The notes: generated by a model not told the origin, from the sequence alone. A DNA stretch of 64,000 bases from Fredinandcohnia quinoae (GCF_022427965.1 NZ_JAKTTI010000001.1:1-64000), one strand, 5' to 3'; counted from the first letter of the stretch, positions 18,094 to 27,904 are shown. A program made the numbers and translations.

Positions 18094-18960
18094 TTACATA
18101 AACTCTGCTACTAATTTATTGAACTTATCTTCTTCTAACTCTAATTCAGTATGAACAAGTGGTGTTTCACTATATCCATGAACAAGCTCTTGATATGATG
18201 GTTTCTCTAAATTTTGATAGATTAGTCCAGTCACTAAACCATTATGCTCCATCAAAGTTTGCATCGCTTGATTACGATTATTAGGATTGTAACCATCTAT
18301 ATCGCTAAGCTTTGTGAGATTTTCTTTAAACCAGTCATATGTGTTTATTTTATTATAAGTAACACAAGGACTGAACACGTTAATTAAAGAGAATCCTTTA
18401 TGGTTAATTCCAGCTTCAATTAGTGCAGTCAAGTCTTTAAGATCTGTTGAAAAACTTTGAGCTACAAAGGTTGCACCAGCAGTTAGAGCCATTTCCATTA
18501 CATTAAGAGATGATTCAATTGAACCCTTTGGTGTACTTTTTGTTTTAAAGCCCATTTCACTACGTGGTGAAGTTTGACCTTTTGTTAATCCATAGATTTG
18601 GTTATCCATTACAATGTATGTGATATCGATATTACGGCGAATTGCATGAATTGTATGACTCATACCAATTGCATAACCGTCGCCATCTCCACCCGATGCG
18701 ATAACCGTTAAATCACGATTTGCCATCTTCACACCTTGTGCGATAGGTAAAGATCTTCCATGGATTCCGTGAAATCCATATGCATTGATATAACCTGAAA
18801 TTCGGCCAGAACATCCAATACCAGAAATAACAGCCAAGTTGTCCGGTTCAAGACCTACGTTAGCAGCAGCACGTTGAATTGCAGCTTGTACTGAAAAGTC
18901 TCCACATCCAGGACACCAGTTTGGTTTTACATTATTTCTAAAATCCTTAAATGTTGCCAT
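18094..18960 (-). CDS. korB: 2-oxoacid:ferredoxin oxidoreductase, beta subunit
   Basis: Thiamine-diphosphate-binding subunit of the enzyme that oxidatively decarboxylates 2-oxoacids (2-oxoglutarate by annotation tradition) to acyl-CoA with ferredoxin as acceptor. 288 residues from the ATG at 18960. Visible: CPGCGD (C16, C19), the GIGCSGRISGY segment, and the cofactor motif GGDGDGYAIG with the downstream MDNQIYGLTKGQ. A GGAG site lies about 10 bases upstream and the start is one base after the korA stop, so the two are translationally linked. The longer N-terminal reading overlaps korA and is rejected. Confidence 0.93.
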   Translation of the reverse strand: MATFKDFRNNVKPNWCPGCGDFSVQAAIQRAAANVGLEPDNLAVISGIGCSGRISGYINAYGFHGIHGRSLPIAQGVKMANRDLTVIASGGDGDGYAIGMSHTIHAIRRNIDITYIVMDNQIYGLTKGQTSPRSEMGFKTKSTPKGSIESSLNVMEMALTAGATFVAQSFSTDLKDLTALIEAGINHKGFSLINVFSPCVTYNKINTYDWFKENLTKLSDIDGYNPNNRNQAMQTLMEHNGLVTGLIYQNLEKPSYQELVHGYSETPLVHTELELEEDKFNKLVAEFM

Positions 18961-18961
18961 T

Positions 18962-20698
18962 TTAGAACAACTCCTTACATTTTGTGTGAATTTCATGAGG
19001 TAGGAACGGATTACCGTCGTATTTTAAGAAACTAGTAATCTTCTCTGCATGTCCTACATTCATTTTCATAATGTTTGCGAGCTGACCAGTAGCGTTATTT
19101 TCAATAACGAGTACTTTTTTGGCTGATTTTACTAACGGCAACACTTCTTCACTCGGGAATGGATGTAAAAGACGGATATGTGCATGGTTCACTTTCACAC
19201 CATCTTTTTCAAGACGTCCCATTGCTTCCTCAATTGTACCGCGTGTTGAGTTAAAGCCTACAATTAATACATCTGCTTCTTCATGCTTAGCGTCCTTATG
19301 AACAGGAGTATTAAATTTAATATTGCTTACTTTTCTAAAGCGCTTATCCATTTGGTCTTTACGATTACTAGCCACTTCAGATGGTTTACCTTGTTCGTTA
19401 TGTTCTACACCAGTAACGTGATGGATTCCATTTTTTACACCTGGAACAACACGTGGTGATATGCCATCTTCGGTTACTTCATAGCGTTTAAAGTATTCTT
19501 TATTTTCTAATTCCGGCAAATCTTGATCAATGTTCAGTTTACCACGTCTAATTTCAATCTTACTGTAATCTAAAGGTTCAACAGTTTGTTTACCAAGAGA
19601 TAATTGTAAATCAGTTAATAAAATGACTGGACATTGATATTCTTCAGCTAAATTTAATGCTTCAATTGCATCATAAAAAGCTTCTTGAACTGTACTTGGA
19701 GCCATAACAATCTTCGGTATTTCTCCGTGAGTACCATAAATCATTGCCATTAAATCAGATTGTTCTTGTTTTGTTGGTAATCCAGTACTTGGACCTCCAC
19801 GTTGTGTATCAACAATAACAAGAGGAATTTCTGTAATTCCAGACAATCCAATTGCCTCCATCATCAATGATAAGCCTGGTCCAGCAGAAGCAGTTAGTGT
19901 ACGAACACCAGCATAGTTAGCGCCGATTGCCATCGTACATGCAGCAATTTCATCTTCAGTTTGGATAACAGTTCCACCATATTCAGGTAGCTTCGCAATT
20001 AAATATTCCATAATTTCAGATGCAGGCGTTATTGGGTATGCAGGCATAAATCTTGCACCGCCAGCTAGGAATCCCATTGCAATTGCATCATTTCCAATCA
20101 TAAACATTCGCTTATTACCATCAGCTTTTTCAAGCTTCATTTTTATGTCTTCAGTAAGTTGTTCTTGTAAGAACTCTGCTCCAGCTTTAATAGCCTCCAT
20201 ATTCTTTTCAACAACTTGTTGCCCTTTTTTCCCAAATATTTCATCAACAACATTCAAATACACATTAAGGTCAATATCTAATAATGAACTTGTCGCACCA
20301 ATAGCAACCATGTTTTTCATTAGAGATGTACCTAGCTCAGTTGCCATTTCAGTAAATGGAACCGAATACATAATCACCTTCGTGTTCTCTGGAATGGTTG
20401 GATTAAATTTAGAATCTGCTAAAACAACCCCGCCATCACGTAATTCATGAAAATTAAAATCGATAGTTTCTTGATCAAAAGCTACTAAAATATCAAGATC
20501 GTCGGAAATCGAACGAACCTTTGTTGTACTTACACGAATTTTATTGTTCGTATGGCCACCCTTAATTCGTGATGAAAAGTGACGATACCCGTATAAATAG
20601 TACCCTAACCGATTAAGAGCAATCGAAAAGATTTCCCCTGTGCTCTCAATTCCTTCCCCTTGTTGTCCGCCAACTTTCCACGAAAGTTGATTGATCAT
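18962..20698 (-). CDS. korA: 2-oxoacid:ferredoxin oxidoreductase, alpha (gamma-alpha fused) subunit
   Basis: Partner of korB. 578 residues: an N-terminal gamma domain (about 1-190, with GGQQGEGIESTG and SSRIKGGHTNN), then the pyrimidine-binding alpha domain (MFMIGNDAIAMGFLAGGARFMPAYPITPASEIMEYL in pieces) and a C-terminal transketolase-like domain with the LLHPFP motif. The fused gamma-alpha layout is typical of Bacilli and Actinobacteria. The ATG at 20698 follows AAAGGGGTG; an upstream alternative at 20728 reads through the binding site. At this locus B. subtilis carries tdh-kbl instead. Confidence 0.92.
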   Translation of the reverse strand: MINQLSWKVGGQQGEGIESTGEIFSIALNRLGYYLYGYRHFSSRIKGGHTNNKIRVSTTKVRSISDDLDILVAFDQETIDFNFHELRDGGVVLADSKFNPTIPENTKVIMYSVPFTEMATELGTSLMKNMVAIGATSSLLDIDLNVYLNVVDEIFGKKGQQVVEKNMEAIKAGAEFLQEQLTEDIKMKLEKADGNKRMFMIGNDAIAMGFLAGGARFMPAYPITPASEIMEYLIAKLPEYGGTVIQTEDEIAACTMAIGANYAGVRTLTASAGPGLSLMMEAIGLSGITEIPLVIVDTQRGGPSTGLPTKQEQSDLMAMIYGTHGEIPKIVMAPSTVQEAFYDAIEALNLAEEYQCPVILLTDLQLSLGKQTVEPLDYSKIEIRRGKLNIDQDLPELENKEYFKRYEVTEDGISPRVVPGVKNGIHHVTGVEHNEQGKPSEVASNRKDQMDKRFRKVSNIKFNTPVHKDAKHEEADVLIVGFNSTRGTIEEAMGRLEKDGVKVNHAHIRLLHPFPSEEVLPLVKSAKKVLVIENNATGQLANIMKMNVGHAEKITSFLKYDGNPFLPHEIHTKCKELF

Positions 20699-21048
20699 GT
20701 GTCTTACACCCCTTTGGAATACGTTCATTTATGAATTTTTATACGTATATAAGTGTAGCACTATTCCAACTAAATCACTAGAAATTAACTTACTACTTTC
20801 AAAATTTATAAAATATAGATTAATGATGATAAATAATGTTTGGAATATATTATTTTAATCATTTAAAACCTAAAATTATGAACTGAAACTTCAAGTTTCC
20901 TATTAACTGTTGGATATGTACTAAACGCTTTCAATTCTAGACCTAACACAAAAAAAATGCAAGCCTTATAAGTCAAATATTGCCGAAAAAGAGAATATTT
21001 TTTAACTTTTTCTAAAACTATTATAATTCCCTATTTTAATTAGGATTA
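20699..21048. other. 350-bp intergenic region upstream of korA
   Basis: AT-rich sequence with no supported gene. It should hold the korAB promoter. One sequence, TTGAAAGCGTTTAGT on the minus strand (20934-20920), resembles a CcpA catabolite-response element with one mismatch, which is suggestive for a central-metabolism operon but not proof. A small hairpin GAAACTTCAAGTTTC lies near 20885-20899. Confidence 0.4.
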
Positions 21049-21972
21049 TTAACGTGGAAAATGCTCTAAAAAGTTTTCAAATAGAAACCTTCTAACTTGT
21101 CTTTCCGAGTAATAATTTAGCAAGCAATTCACGAGTGCATCGTACTTCGCATACCGCTCCAATCCATATGTTGTCTCTGTTATCCCATCAAAATCAGATC
21201 CAAAACCTAGATTATACTCACCACCTAATGCGCAAATAAAATCAATATGCTTCAAAACATCTCGAAGAACAGCCTCTTCATCATTTCTTAAAAACTGAGG
21301 AACAAATGTAACCCCAATCATTCCATTTTTCTTAATTAAACATTGTATTTGTTCATCATTTAAGTTACGTGGATGATTACACAATGTATAAGCATTCGAA
21401 TGTGAGGCTATTGGATATTCAGCCAACTCCATTACATCCCAGAAGCCTTTAATTGAAAGATGGGAAACGTCAGTCCATATACATGAACGATTAAGTTCAT
21501 TGACCACCTCTTTACCAAAGCACGACAATCCTCCACCGCGATCTTCTAATATCCCATCTGCAACACTATTTGCATAATTCCATGTTAGTCCAACAGCTGA
21601 AACACCTAATCTAAGTAATGTTTTTAACTTTATGAGACTGTTATCAATCGCATCACAGCCTTCTAACGTTAGAATAGCTCCGATTTCCCTATCCTTTAAT
21701 GCTTTTATATCGTCTTTAGTCTTAACGACCTTCAAAAATGGTGATGGAGCAATCACTTTCTGATAAAAAATATCTATCATCTCTAAGGCAACCTCGAAAC
21801 GACTTTCCGGTCTTACTTGTTCCGGAATATAAATTGCGAAGCATTGAACTTTACTACCCGATTCCACTAATTGTTCATACGTGATATGTAGTTTTTGTGA
21901 ATTTGAAAATAAAATGGTTGGATCCAACCATATTTTATATATGACATCACAATGTGCATCAAATATATTCAT
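21049..21972 (-). CDS. membrane dipeptidase (peptidase M19)
   Basis: Renal-dipeptidase-type zinc metallopeptidase, 307 residues. The N-terminal DAHCD gives the first zinc ligands (H7, D9); LTLEGCDAI supplies the bridging Glu; ASHSNAYTLCNHPRN carries later ligands; GFGSDFDG is the C-terminal family motif. It likely hydrolyses dipeptides. The ATG at 21972 follows AAGGAG by 10 bases; a longer version starting at 22011 would run into the spoVS terminator. It lies downstream of spoVS beyond a terminator. Confidence 0.88.
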   Translation of the reverse strand: MNIFDAHCDVIYKIWLDPTILFSNSQKLHITYEQLVESGSKVQCFAIYIPEQVRPESRFEVALEMIDIFYQKVIAPSPFLKVVKTKDDIKALKDREIGAILTLEGCDAIDNSLIKLKTLLRLGVSAVGLTWNYANSVADGILEDRGGGLSCFGKEVVNELNRSCIWTDVSHLSIKGFWDVMELAEYPIASHSNAYTLCNHPRNLNDEQIQCLIKKNGMIGVTFVPQFLRNDEEAVLRDVLKHIDFICALGGEYNLGFGSDFDGITETTYGLERYAKYDALVNCLLNYYSERQVRRFLFENFLEHFPR

Positions 21973-22002
21973 ATTCTCTATACTCCTTATTAATAAGTTA
22001 AA

Positions 22003-22040
22003 CAAAAACACCTGTTTGTCCGATTATAGACAAACAGGTT
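22003..22040 (-). terminator. terminator of spoVS
   Basis: Ten-bp perfect stem CCTGTTTGTC / GACAAACAGG with an 8-base loop followed on the minus strand by GTTTTTGTTT. Confidence 0.9.
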
Positions 22041-22065
22041 AATTTAAATTAAAGAAAAGAAATTT

Positions 22066-22326
22066 TCACCGCGGTTCAACAATTAATTTTATCGCAGTTC
22101 TTTCCTCACCATCAATTAGAATATCAGTAAATGCAGGAATACAAATAAGGTCCACTCCACTCGGTGCCACAAACCCTCTTGCAATTGCGACTGCCTTCAC
22201 TGCTTGATTCAATGCTCCTGCCCCTATTGCCTGAATTTCCGCGTTTCCTCTTTCACGTAATACACCAGCTAGTGCACCAGCTACAGAGTTAGGGTTAGAT
22301 TTTGCTGAAACTTTTAATATTTCCAT
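22066..22326 (-). CDS. spoVS: stage V sporulation protein S
   Basis: Small protein (86 residues) of the Alba-like SpoVS family, needed for engulfment-era progress and coat assembly in B. subtilis. The sequence is nearly the family consensus from MEILKVSAKSNPNSVAGAL to the C terminus, with the RGFVAPSGVDL segment intact. Strong AAGGAGG before the ATG. It is monocistronic with a textbook sigma-H promoter at 22409-22438 and its own terminator. Confidence 0.98.
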   Translation of the reverse strand: MEILKVSAKSNPNSVAGALAGVLRERGNAEIQAIGAGALNQAVKAVAIARGFVAPSGVDLICIPAFTDILIDGEERTAIKLIVEPR

Positions 22327-22408
22327 TCCTAGTTTCCTCCTTGTTCTTTACAATGTATCTTGAGTGTTCGTTAGAACCTTTTACGAAAAAATTTATCCCA
22401 TAGATACT

Positions 22409-22438
22409 ATATTCACTAGTAACACTAAGTATTCCTGC
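22409..22438 (-). promoter_or_regulatory. sigma-H promoter of spoVS
   Basis: Minus strand: GCAGGAATA (22438-22430), a 12-base spacer, then AGTGAATAT (22417-22409). This fits the sigma-H consensus RnAGGAwWW-N11-12-RnnGAATww at every defined position. B. subtilis spoVS is known to be sigma-H dependent. Confidence 0.8.
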
Positions 22439-22490
22439 ACATTTTTAATCTTTTTTCTAAAAATTCCAAAATTAATTTTGAAAACTGACA

Positions 22491-22518
22491 AAAAAAAGCT
22501 GCTACCTAGGGTAACAAC
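22491..22518 (-). terminator. terminator of ymdB
   Basis: Nine-bp stem with two G-U pairs (GTTGTTACC / GGTAGCAGC), 3-base loop, then seven or more T residues on the minus strand. Confidence 0.85.
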
Positions 22519-22539
22519 TATTTTAATTATCTATTTTTT

Positions 22540-23334
22540 TTAGTCGAAAAAAGGGTGATCATCATTAATCAAGATTCGTTCAATGCTCTTTGCTGTTCCA
22601 CTTTTTTGATCAATGTCTATTAAAACAGCACTTAACTGGCTCCTACCTTCTGCAACCTCAAAGCGAACCGGCAGAGCAGTTAGGAACCGTTTGATGACTG
22701 CATTTCGATCCATACCTAGTATTCCATCATATGGACCGGTCATCCCAACATCGGTAATAAATGCCGTTCCCTTCGGTAATATACGATTATCAGCTGTTTG
22801 AACATGTGTATGTGTTCCTACTACAGCCGTTACTCTTCCATCCAAATACCAGCCCATTGCTTGCTTTTCACTTGTTGCTTCACCGTGAAAATCAACAAAA
22901 ATAATGGAAGTTCTTTTCTTCGCTTCCTCAATTAACTTATCTGCCTTTTCAAAAGGGCAATCGAGTGGGGGAAGGAAGGTTCTACCTTGTAAATTAATGA
23001 TTGCAATTTCTTGACCAAGTGATCTGCAAAAAACCATTCCTTTTCCAGGAGTATTTGTAGGAAAATTTGCAGGTCTAACTAAGTAATTTGCTGAATCAAT
23101 AAATTCAAATATATCTTTGTTATCCCATGAATGATTTCCAAGTGTTACTGCTTGTGCACCAGCCTCGATAAAACCATTATATATTTTTTGGGTAATACCT
23201 CTACCACTTGCTGCATTCTCCCCATTAATAATTGTAATATTAGGATGAAATTTAGCTTTTAGCTTGGGTAAATATTCGGAAATCATATTTCTACCTGGGG
23301 ATCCAACTACATCCCCAATAAATAATATTTTCAT
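22540..23334 (-). CDS. ymdB: metallophosphoesterase YmdB
   Basis: TIGR00282-family calcineurin-like phosphodiesterase; in B. subtilis it hydrolyses cyclic nucleotides and influences biofilm and motility choices. 264 residues. Metal ligands are visible: Asp8 (FIGDVVG), Glu39 and Asn40 (NGENAASGRG), Asn67 and catalytic His68 (GNHSWD), then FVDFHGEATSEK and GTHTHVQTADN. It lies 91 bases downstream of rny with a terminator between, so it can be made by readthrough or from its own promoter. Confidence 0.95.
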   Translation of the reverse strand: MKILFIGDVVGSPGRNMISEYLPKLKAKFHPNITIINGENAASGRGITQKIYNGFIEAGAQAVTLGNHSWDNKDIFEFIDSANYLVRPANFPTNTPGKGMVFCRSLGQEIAIINLQGRTFLPPLDCPFEKADKLIEEAKKRTSIIFVDFHGEATSEKQAMGWYLDGRVTAVVGTHTHVQTADNRILPKGTAFITDVGMTGPYDGILGMDRNAVIKRFLTALPVRFEVAEGRSQLSAVLIDIDQKSGTAKSIERILINDDHPFFD

Positions 23335-23401
23335 TATTCGAGCCCCTTATTGGATATATATTCAATAAATTATATTAACATAATTATTATATAGTCAAAA
23401 G

Positions 23402-23427
23402 AAAAAAAGTGGTCTAATGACCACTTT
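23402..23427 (-). terminator. terminator of rny
   Basis: AAGTGGTC / GACCACTT stem with a 4-base loop and seven T residues on the minus strand; the 5' arm overlaps the rny stop codon. Confidence 0.9.
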
Positions 23428-24991
23428 ATTTTGCATATTCAACTGCTCTTGTTTCACGAATAACGGTAACCTTAATATGTCCTGGATAATCTAACTCTTC
23501 TTCAATTCTCTTTCGAATATCACGAGCAAGTCGATGAGCATTCAAATCATCAATCGTATCTGGTTTTACCATAATTCGTACTTCACGGCCTGCTTGAATA
23601 GCAAAGGATTTCTCTACACCTTCATATGATTCAGAAATCTCCTCTAGCTTCTCAAGTCGACGGATATAGTTCTCAAGTGTTTCACTTCTTGCACCAGGTC
23701 TAGCAGCAGATAAAGCATCAGCTGCAGCAACCAATACTGCGATAATCGATGTAGGCTCTGTATCACCATGGTGGGAAGCAATACTATTAATCACAATAGG
23801 ATGTTCTTTGTATTTTGTAGCAAGTTCAACACCAATTTCAACATGGCTTCCCTCAACCTCATGGTCAATCGCCTTGCCAATATCATGAAGTAAGCCTGCA
23901 CGTCGTGCCAAAGTTTCATCCTCACCAAGCTCGGCAGCCATTAAGCCAGCCAAGAAGGATACTTCTGTTGAGTGTTTTAAGACATTTTGGCCATAACTTG
24001 TTCTATATTTCAAACGACCTAATATCTTAATTAAATCAGGATGCAGCCCATGAACGCCAACCTCAAAGGTTGTTTGTTCACCAACTTCGCGAATGTATTC
24101 ATCAACCTCACGTCTTGATTTGTCAACCATTTCTTCAATCCTTGCTGGATGAATACGTCCATCCTGTACAAGTTTCTCTAGGGCAATTCTTGCTGTTTCA
24201 CGACGAATTGGATCAAATCCAGATAAAATAACTGCCTCAGGTGTATCGTCAATGATGAGATCAATACCAGTCAAGGTTTCGAGAGTCCTGATATTCCTTC
24301 CCTCTCTTCCTATGATACGACCTTTCATCTCATCATTTGGTAGATTCACTACAGAAACAGTTGTTTCTGCAACATGGTCAGCTGCACATCTTTGTATCGC
24401 AAGTGAAAGAACTTCTTTTGCTTTCTTATCAGCTTCTTCCTTTGCACGATTTTCTGCATCTTTAACCATTAAGGCAACGTCATGTGAAAGCTCATTCTCT
24501 ATACGCTCGAGGATAATATGTTTCGCTTCCTCACGCGTTAAGTTAGAAATACGCTCTAGCTCAACTTGTTGTTTACGTACCATCTCTTCCACTTTGCTTT
24601 CCATCTCTTCAATATGCTGTTGTCTTTGAACGAGAGAATCATCTTTCTTTTCTAACATTGCTTCACGCTTATCTAATGTCTCATCTTTACGATCAAGATT
24701 CTCTTCTTTTTGCAATAAACGATTTTCTTGTTTTTGTAGTTCGCTTCTTCGATCACGAATTTCTCTTTCCGCCTCTGTACGAAGTTTATGAATTTCATCC
24801 TTTGCCTCTAAAAGAGCTTCCTTTTTTAATGAATCTGCCTCACGATTAGCATCATCAATAATCTGTTCAGCAGCACTTTTAGCACCAGCTATTTTAGCTT
24901 CGGCAATGGATTTACGAACAAAAAAGCCAACAACTGCACCGACGATTAGGCCAAGCAAAGCGGAGATAATTGCAATGGTAATGTTCATCAT
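23426..24991 (-). CDS. rny: ribonuclease Y
   Basis: Membrane-anchored endoribonuclease that initiates mRNA decay in Bacilli. 521 residues: one N-terminal membrane helix (about 4-25), a long highly charged coiled coil (about 30-200, many E/K/R heptads), a KH domain ([14 protein letters not shown]), and an HD domain with [12 protein letters not shown] as the catalytic His-Asp pair. GGAGGTGAA lies just before tandem ATGs; either 24991 or 24988 may be used. Its regulator YmcA and partner PNPase are also encoded in this window. It has its own promoter at 25212-25240 and an unusually long leader. Confidence 0.97.
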   Translation of the reverse strand: MMNITIAIISALLGLIVGAVVGFFVRKSIAEAKIAGAKSAAEQIIDDANREADSLKKEALLEAKDEIHKLRTEAEREIRDRRSELQKQENRLLQKEENLDRKDETLDKREAMLEKKDDSLVQRQQHIEEMESKVEEMVRKQQVELERISNLTREEAKHIILERIENELSHDVALMVKDAENRAKEEADKKAKEVLSLAIQRCAADHVAETTVSVVNLPNDEMKGRIIGREGRNIRTLETLTGIDLIIDDTPEAVILSGFDPIRRETARIALEKLVQDGRIHPARIEEMVDKSRREVDEYIREVGEQTTFEVGVHGLHPDLIKILGRLKYRTSYGQNVLKHSTEVSFLAGLMAAELGEDETLARRAGLLHDIGKAIDHEVEGSHVEIGVELATKYKEHPIVINSIASHHGDTEPTSIIAVLVAAADALSAARPGARSETLENYIRRLEKLEEISESYEGVEKSFAIQAGREVRIMVKPDTIDDLNAHRLARDIRKRIEEELDYPGHIKVTVIRETRAVEYAK

Positions 24992-25217
24992 TTCACCTCC
25001 TCTTGCTATGAACTTTTCTTGCTAGATCAAAATGTCGGCATGTACATTGTTATGTTTCAATATACAGCACAAAGGCTTTTTAAGCTAATCAGATTCTAAA
25101 ATAATGATCCGAAAGCATAAGAATATACTTCGGGTCTGAATAGCAAAAGCTCACCAGATCCGAGTTTTGCTTTACGTATTAATTCTAACAAAATGTAAAA
25201 TATACATTTTTATTGTA
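24992..25217 (-). promoter_or_regulatory. long structured 5' leader of rny
   Basis: If the promoter at 25212-25240 is used, the rny transcript carries about 210 bases of leader. It holds two candidate hairpins: GCAAAACTC...GAGCTTTTGC (about 25141-25175) and GACCCGAA...TTCGGATC (about 25106-25136). No upstream reading frame with a good ribosome-binding site is evident. A role in feedback control of rny mRNA is an inference. Confidence 0.45.
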
Positions 25218-25240
25218 AATGTGAGATTTTTTATTGTCAA
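25212..25240 (-). promoter_or_regulatory. sigma-A promoter of rny
   Basis: Minus strand: perfect TTGACA (25240-25235), 17-base spacer, TACAAT (25217-25212). It is the best promoter in the 381-base gap between recA and rny. Confidence 0.7.
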
Positions 25241-25334
25241 GGCCTGTCACATATTAGGTTGCATATTAATGGTAAATTCGAGGGATTTTTGATCGAAACT
25301 TCTGATTTTTTTGGTGCAAATAACAGCGAATGAA

Positions 25335-25360
25335 GAAAAAAGAGACACAGATGTGCCTCT
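25335..25360 (-). terminator. terminator of recA
   Basis: GAGgCACA / TGTGtCTC stem with a 2-base core loop followed by TTTTTTC on the minus strand, 14 bases past the recA stop. Confidence 0.85.
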
Positions 25361-25373
25361 TCGATTGGTTCAA

Positions 25374-26420
25374 TTAGTCCATTAAATCAAATTCTTCTTG
25401 ATCTTGCTCCTTATCTACAGGTGCTATTACATCTTCATCAAGTTTGTAATGGACTCTAATTTGCTCATGAATTTCTTTTAATATTTCAGGATTTTCTTTC
25501 AAAAATTGCTTCGCATTTTCTCGTCCTTGACCTATTCGTTCTTCTTTATATGAATACCATGAACCACTTTTTTGAACGATATCCAACTCAGATCCCATAT
25601 CGATAATTTCGCCCTCTTTAGAGATTCCTATTCCATACATAATGTCAACCTCTGCAACTTTAAAAGGAGGTGCTACCTTATTTTTCACAATTTTAATTTT
25701 AGTTTTATTCCCTACTATATCGTTTCCTTGCTTTAATTGTTCAGCGCGTCGCACTTCCAGTCTAACAGATGAATAGAACTTGAGAGCACGTCCACCTGGA
25801 GTTGTCTCTGGATTCCCGAACATAACACCAATTTTTTCACGAACCTGATTGATAAATAAAGCGATTGTATTTGATTTATTAATAGCACCTGATAGCTTAC
25901 GAAGTGCTTGAGACATTAGACGAGCTTGCAGCCCCATGTGAGAGTCACCCATCTCACCTTCAATTTCTGCTTTTGGTACAAGTGCAGCAACTGAGTCAAC
26001 AACTAGAATGTCTACAGCACCACTACGTACTAATGCTTCAGCAATTTCAAGTGCTTGCTCACCCGTATCTGGTTGTGAAAGTAATAATTCATCAATATTT
26101 ACACCTAGTTTTTGCGCATATACTGGATCCAGCGCGTGCTCAGCATCAATAAATGCAGCTTGTCCACCAGCTTGTTGTACTTCGGCAATTGCATGAAGTG
26201 CTACAGTTGTTTTACCAGAGCTTTCTGGACCATATACCTCAATTATCCGTCCTTTTGGATATCCACCTATTCCTAATGCTATATCTAATGCTAATGATCC
26301 ACTTGGTGAAGTCGATATTTTACGATCAGACTGTTCTCCAAGTTTCATGATAGACCCTTTACCAAATTGCTTTTCTATTTGTTTTAATGCCATTTCTAAG
26401 GCAGCTTGACGATCACTCAT
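25374..26420 (-). CDS. recA: recombinase RecA
   Basis: Strand-exchange ATPase and SOS co-protease that stimulates LexA self-cleavage. 348 residues from the ATG at 26420, which follows AAAGGAGG by 7 bases; an in-frame extension to 26501 is upstream of this site and overlaps the promoter. Walker A GPESSGKT (64-71), [11 protein letters not shown] Walker B, the loop 2 region [24 protein letters not shown] in sequence order, and an acidic C terminus (DQEEFDLMD). No intein. Its promoter and LexA box are visible upstream. Confidence 0.98.
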   Translation of the reverse strand: MSDRQAALEMALKQIEKQFGKGSIMKLGEQSDRKISTSPSGSLALDIALGIGGYPKGRIIEVYGPESSGKTTVALHAIAEVQQAGGQAAFIDAEHALDPVYAQKLGVNIDELLLSQPDTGEQALEIAEALVRSGAVDILVVDSVAALVPKAEIEGEMGDSHMGLQARLMSQALRKLSGAINKSNTIALFINQVREKIGVMFGNPETTPGGRALKFYSSVRLEVRRAEQLKQGNDIVGNKTKIKIVKNKVAPPFKVAEVDIMYGIGISKEGEIIDMGSELDIVQKSGSWYSYKEERIGQGRENAKQFLKENPEILKEIHEQIRVHYKLDEDVIAPVDKEQDQEEFDLMD

Positions 26421-26456
26421 TGAATTTCCTCCTTTATCTTTGAAACTACTATTATT

Positions 26457-26485
26457 ACTATACAATGTTTTCTTTGATTTGCCAA
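26457..26485 (-). promoter_or_regulatory. sigma-A promoter of recA
   Basis: Minus strand: TTGGCA (26485-26480), 17-base spacer, TATAGT (26462-26457). A LexA box lies 9 bases upstream of the -35. Confidence 0.7.
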
Positions 26486-26494
26486 GTAAAAAAT

Positions 26495-26508
26495 CGAACA
26501 TTCATTCG
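26495..26508. promoter_or_regulatory. LexA operator of recA
   Basis: CGAATGAATGTTCG on the minus strand, a near-consensus LexA box of the same CGAAT...GTTCG form as the B. subtilis recA operator. Confidence 0.8.
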
Positions 26509-26613
26509 GTAATTATCAGCCAATTTTTAACGCAAAAATTGTTTTTTAGTTAAGCAAAAAATTATTTTTTGTAATCTATTCATCACAAAAGCAATAAATA
26601 AGATAGATAAATA

Positions 26614-26645
26614 ATAAAAAAACAGCTGATGTCAAGATCAACTGT
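26614..26645 (-). terminator. terminator of cinA
   Basis: ACAGTTGAT / ATCAGCTGT stem (one G-U pair) followed by seven T residues on the minus strand. It overlaps the cinA stop and separates it from recA. Confidence 0.85.
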
Positions 26646-27885
26646 CCAGTTCTTTTAACATTTTTAGTAGATAATAACAACCATACTTCACTGTTCTTGT
26701 ACGAATTCCTTGACGTGTTCCGGTCAAAAGAAGTGGATATACCTTTGTAGGATAATTCAAGCAGGAAATCCCGATAATAACCGTTCCTACTGGTTTACCC
26801 TCTGACTCATTTGGGCCGGCAACACCTGTAAAACTAATCCCTATATCTGATTGAAGAATCTTTCTTACTTTCGTAGCTAGCTCTTCTGCAGTTTCTTCAC
26901 TAACAGCACCTTTAGTTTCAAGAGTTGATTTGTTAACCCCAAGCACATGTTCCTTAATTTCATTTGTATAACAAACAACTCCGCCTTTTATCACTGCTGA
27001 AGCACCAGAAAGGCGAGTGAGCTCTTCTAAGAAAAGACCTCCTGTTAAACTTTCTGCTCCACTTATTGTTAGATTCATACCTTTTAACCGGTTCATTAAC
27101 TCGTCGACTAATGAAGTAGAATCATAACCATATATGTATTCTCCAACACGGTCTGCAATCAAGCCTTCCGTTTCATCCAATAGTTTCTTTGCTATTTCGG
27201 GAGAACGATGCTTAGCGGTCAGTCTTAATGTTACTTCCCCATCCCCTGCAAGCGGGGCAATTGTGGGATTCGTTTGTGCCTCGATTAAATCTTCAATTTC
27301 TGTCTCAAGTTGTGATTCACCAATTCCAAAGAAACGTAGAACTCTTGATTCAATACGTTCAGCTTCACCAATTTGTTTTAACAAAAATTCGGATCCATAT
27401 TTCAGAAACATTGGATTTAATTCTTTCGGTGGTCCAGGAAAAAGCATATATGTAATGTTATCGACTATAAAGCCCATACCAGGTGCCATTCCATGATCAT
27501 TACTTAAAATATCAGATCCCTCAATAACTAAAGCTTGCTTTTTATTATTCTCAGTCATTATTCGTTTAGTTTTGATAAAATACTCTTCAATACCTTCTAA
27601 TGCTTCCGCATCGGTTACTAATTTCTTTCCTAGTATCTTAGCAATCGTTTCCTTTGTTAAATCATCTTTTGTCGGCCCTAATCCACCAGTAAAAATAATT
27701 AAGTCTGCACGAGTTTGCGCAATACTGATTGCATTTTCTAAGCGACTCGAATTATCTCCTACAACGGTGTGATAATACACATTTATCCCAAGCTCAGCAA
27801 GTTGTTTAGATAAAAATTGTCCATTTGTATTCGCAATTTGACCTAATAGCAATTCAGATCCAACTGCAATTATTTCAGCATCCAT
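26638..27885 (-). CDS. cinA: competence/damage-inducible protein CinA
   Basis: 415-residue two-domain protein. The N-terminal MoaB-like (COG1058) domain opens with [18 protein letters not shown] and contains [11 protein letters not shown]; the family is linked to ADP-ribose or NMN-type pyrophosphatase activity. The C-terminal PncC-type domain has GAESLTGGL (with the catalytic Ser) and SFTGVAGPN, typical of nicotinamide-mononucleotide deamidases. It is found beside recA as in most Bacilli, although here a terminator stands between them. The ATG at 27885 follows GGTGATG. Confidence 0.95.
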   Translation of the reverse strand: MDAEIIAVGSELLLGQIANTNGQFLSKQLAELGINVYYHTVVGDNSSRLENAISIAQTRADLIIFTGGLGPTKDDLTKETIAKILGKKLVTDAEALEGIEEYFIKTKRIMTENNKKQALVIEGSDILSNDHGMAPGMGFIVDNITYMLFPGPPKELNPMFLKYGSEFLLKQIGEAERIESRVLRFFGIGESQLETEIEDLIEAQTNPTIAPLAGDGEVTLRLTAKHRSPEIAKKLLDETEGLIADRVGEYIYGYDSTSLVDELMNRLKGMNLTISGAESLTGGLFLEELTRLSGASAVIKGGVVCYTNEIKEHVLGVNKSTLETKGAVSEETAEELATKVRKILQSDIGISFTGVAGPNESEGKPVGTVIIGISCLNYPTKVYPLLLTGTRQGIRTRTVKYGCYYLLKMLKELDS

Positions 27886-27904
27886 CTAAATTCATCACCA
27901 TCTT

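Noticed and set aside
20920-20934. Catabolite-response element upstream of korA as a firm feature
   Set aside because: One mismatch in a degenerate motif more than 200 bases from the gene; kept only as a remark in the intergenic entry.
24252-24629. 125-codon plus-strand frame inside rny
   Set aside because: Antisense to the conserved KH and coiled-coil part of rny; composition (Ser/Arg rich) is typical of an antisense shadow.
26421-26501. 27-residue N-terminal extension of RecA
   Set aside because: It would start upstream of the strong AAAGGAGG and within the recA promoter region, and it has no counterpart in RecA proteins.
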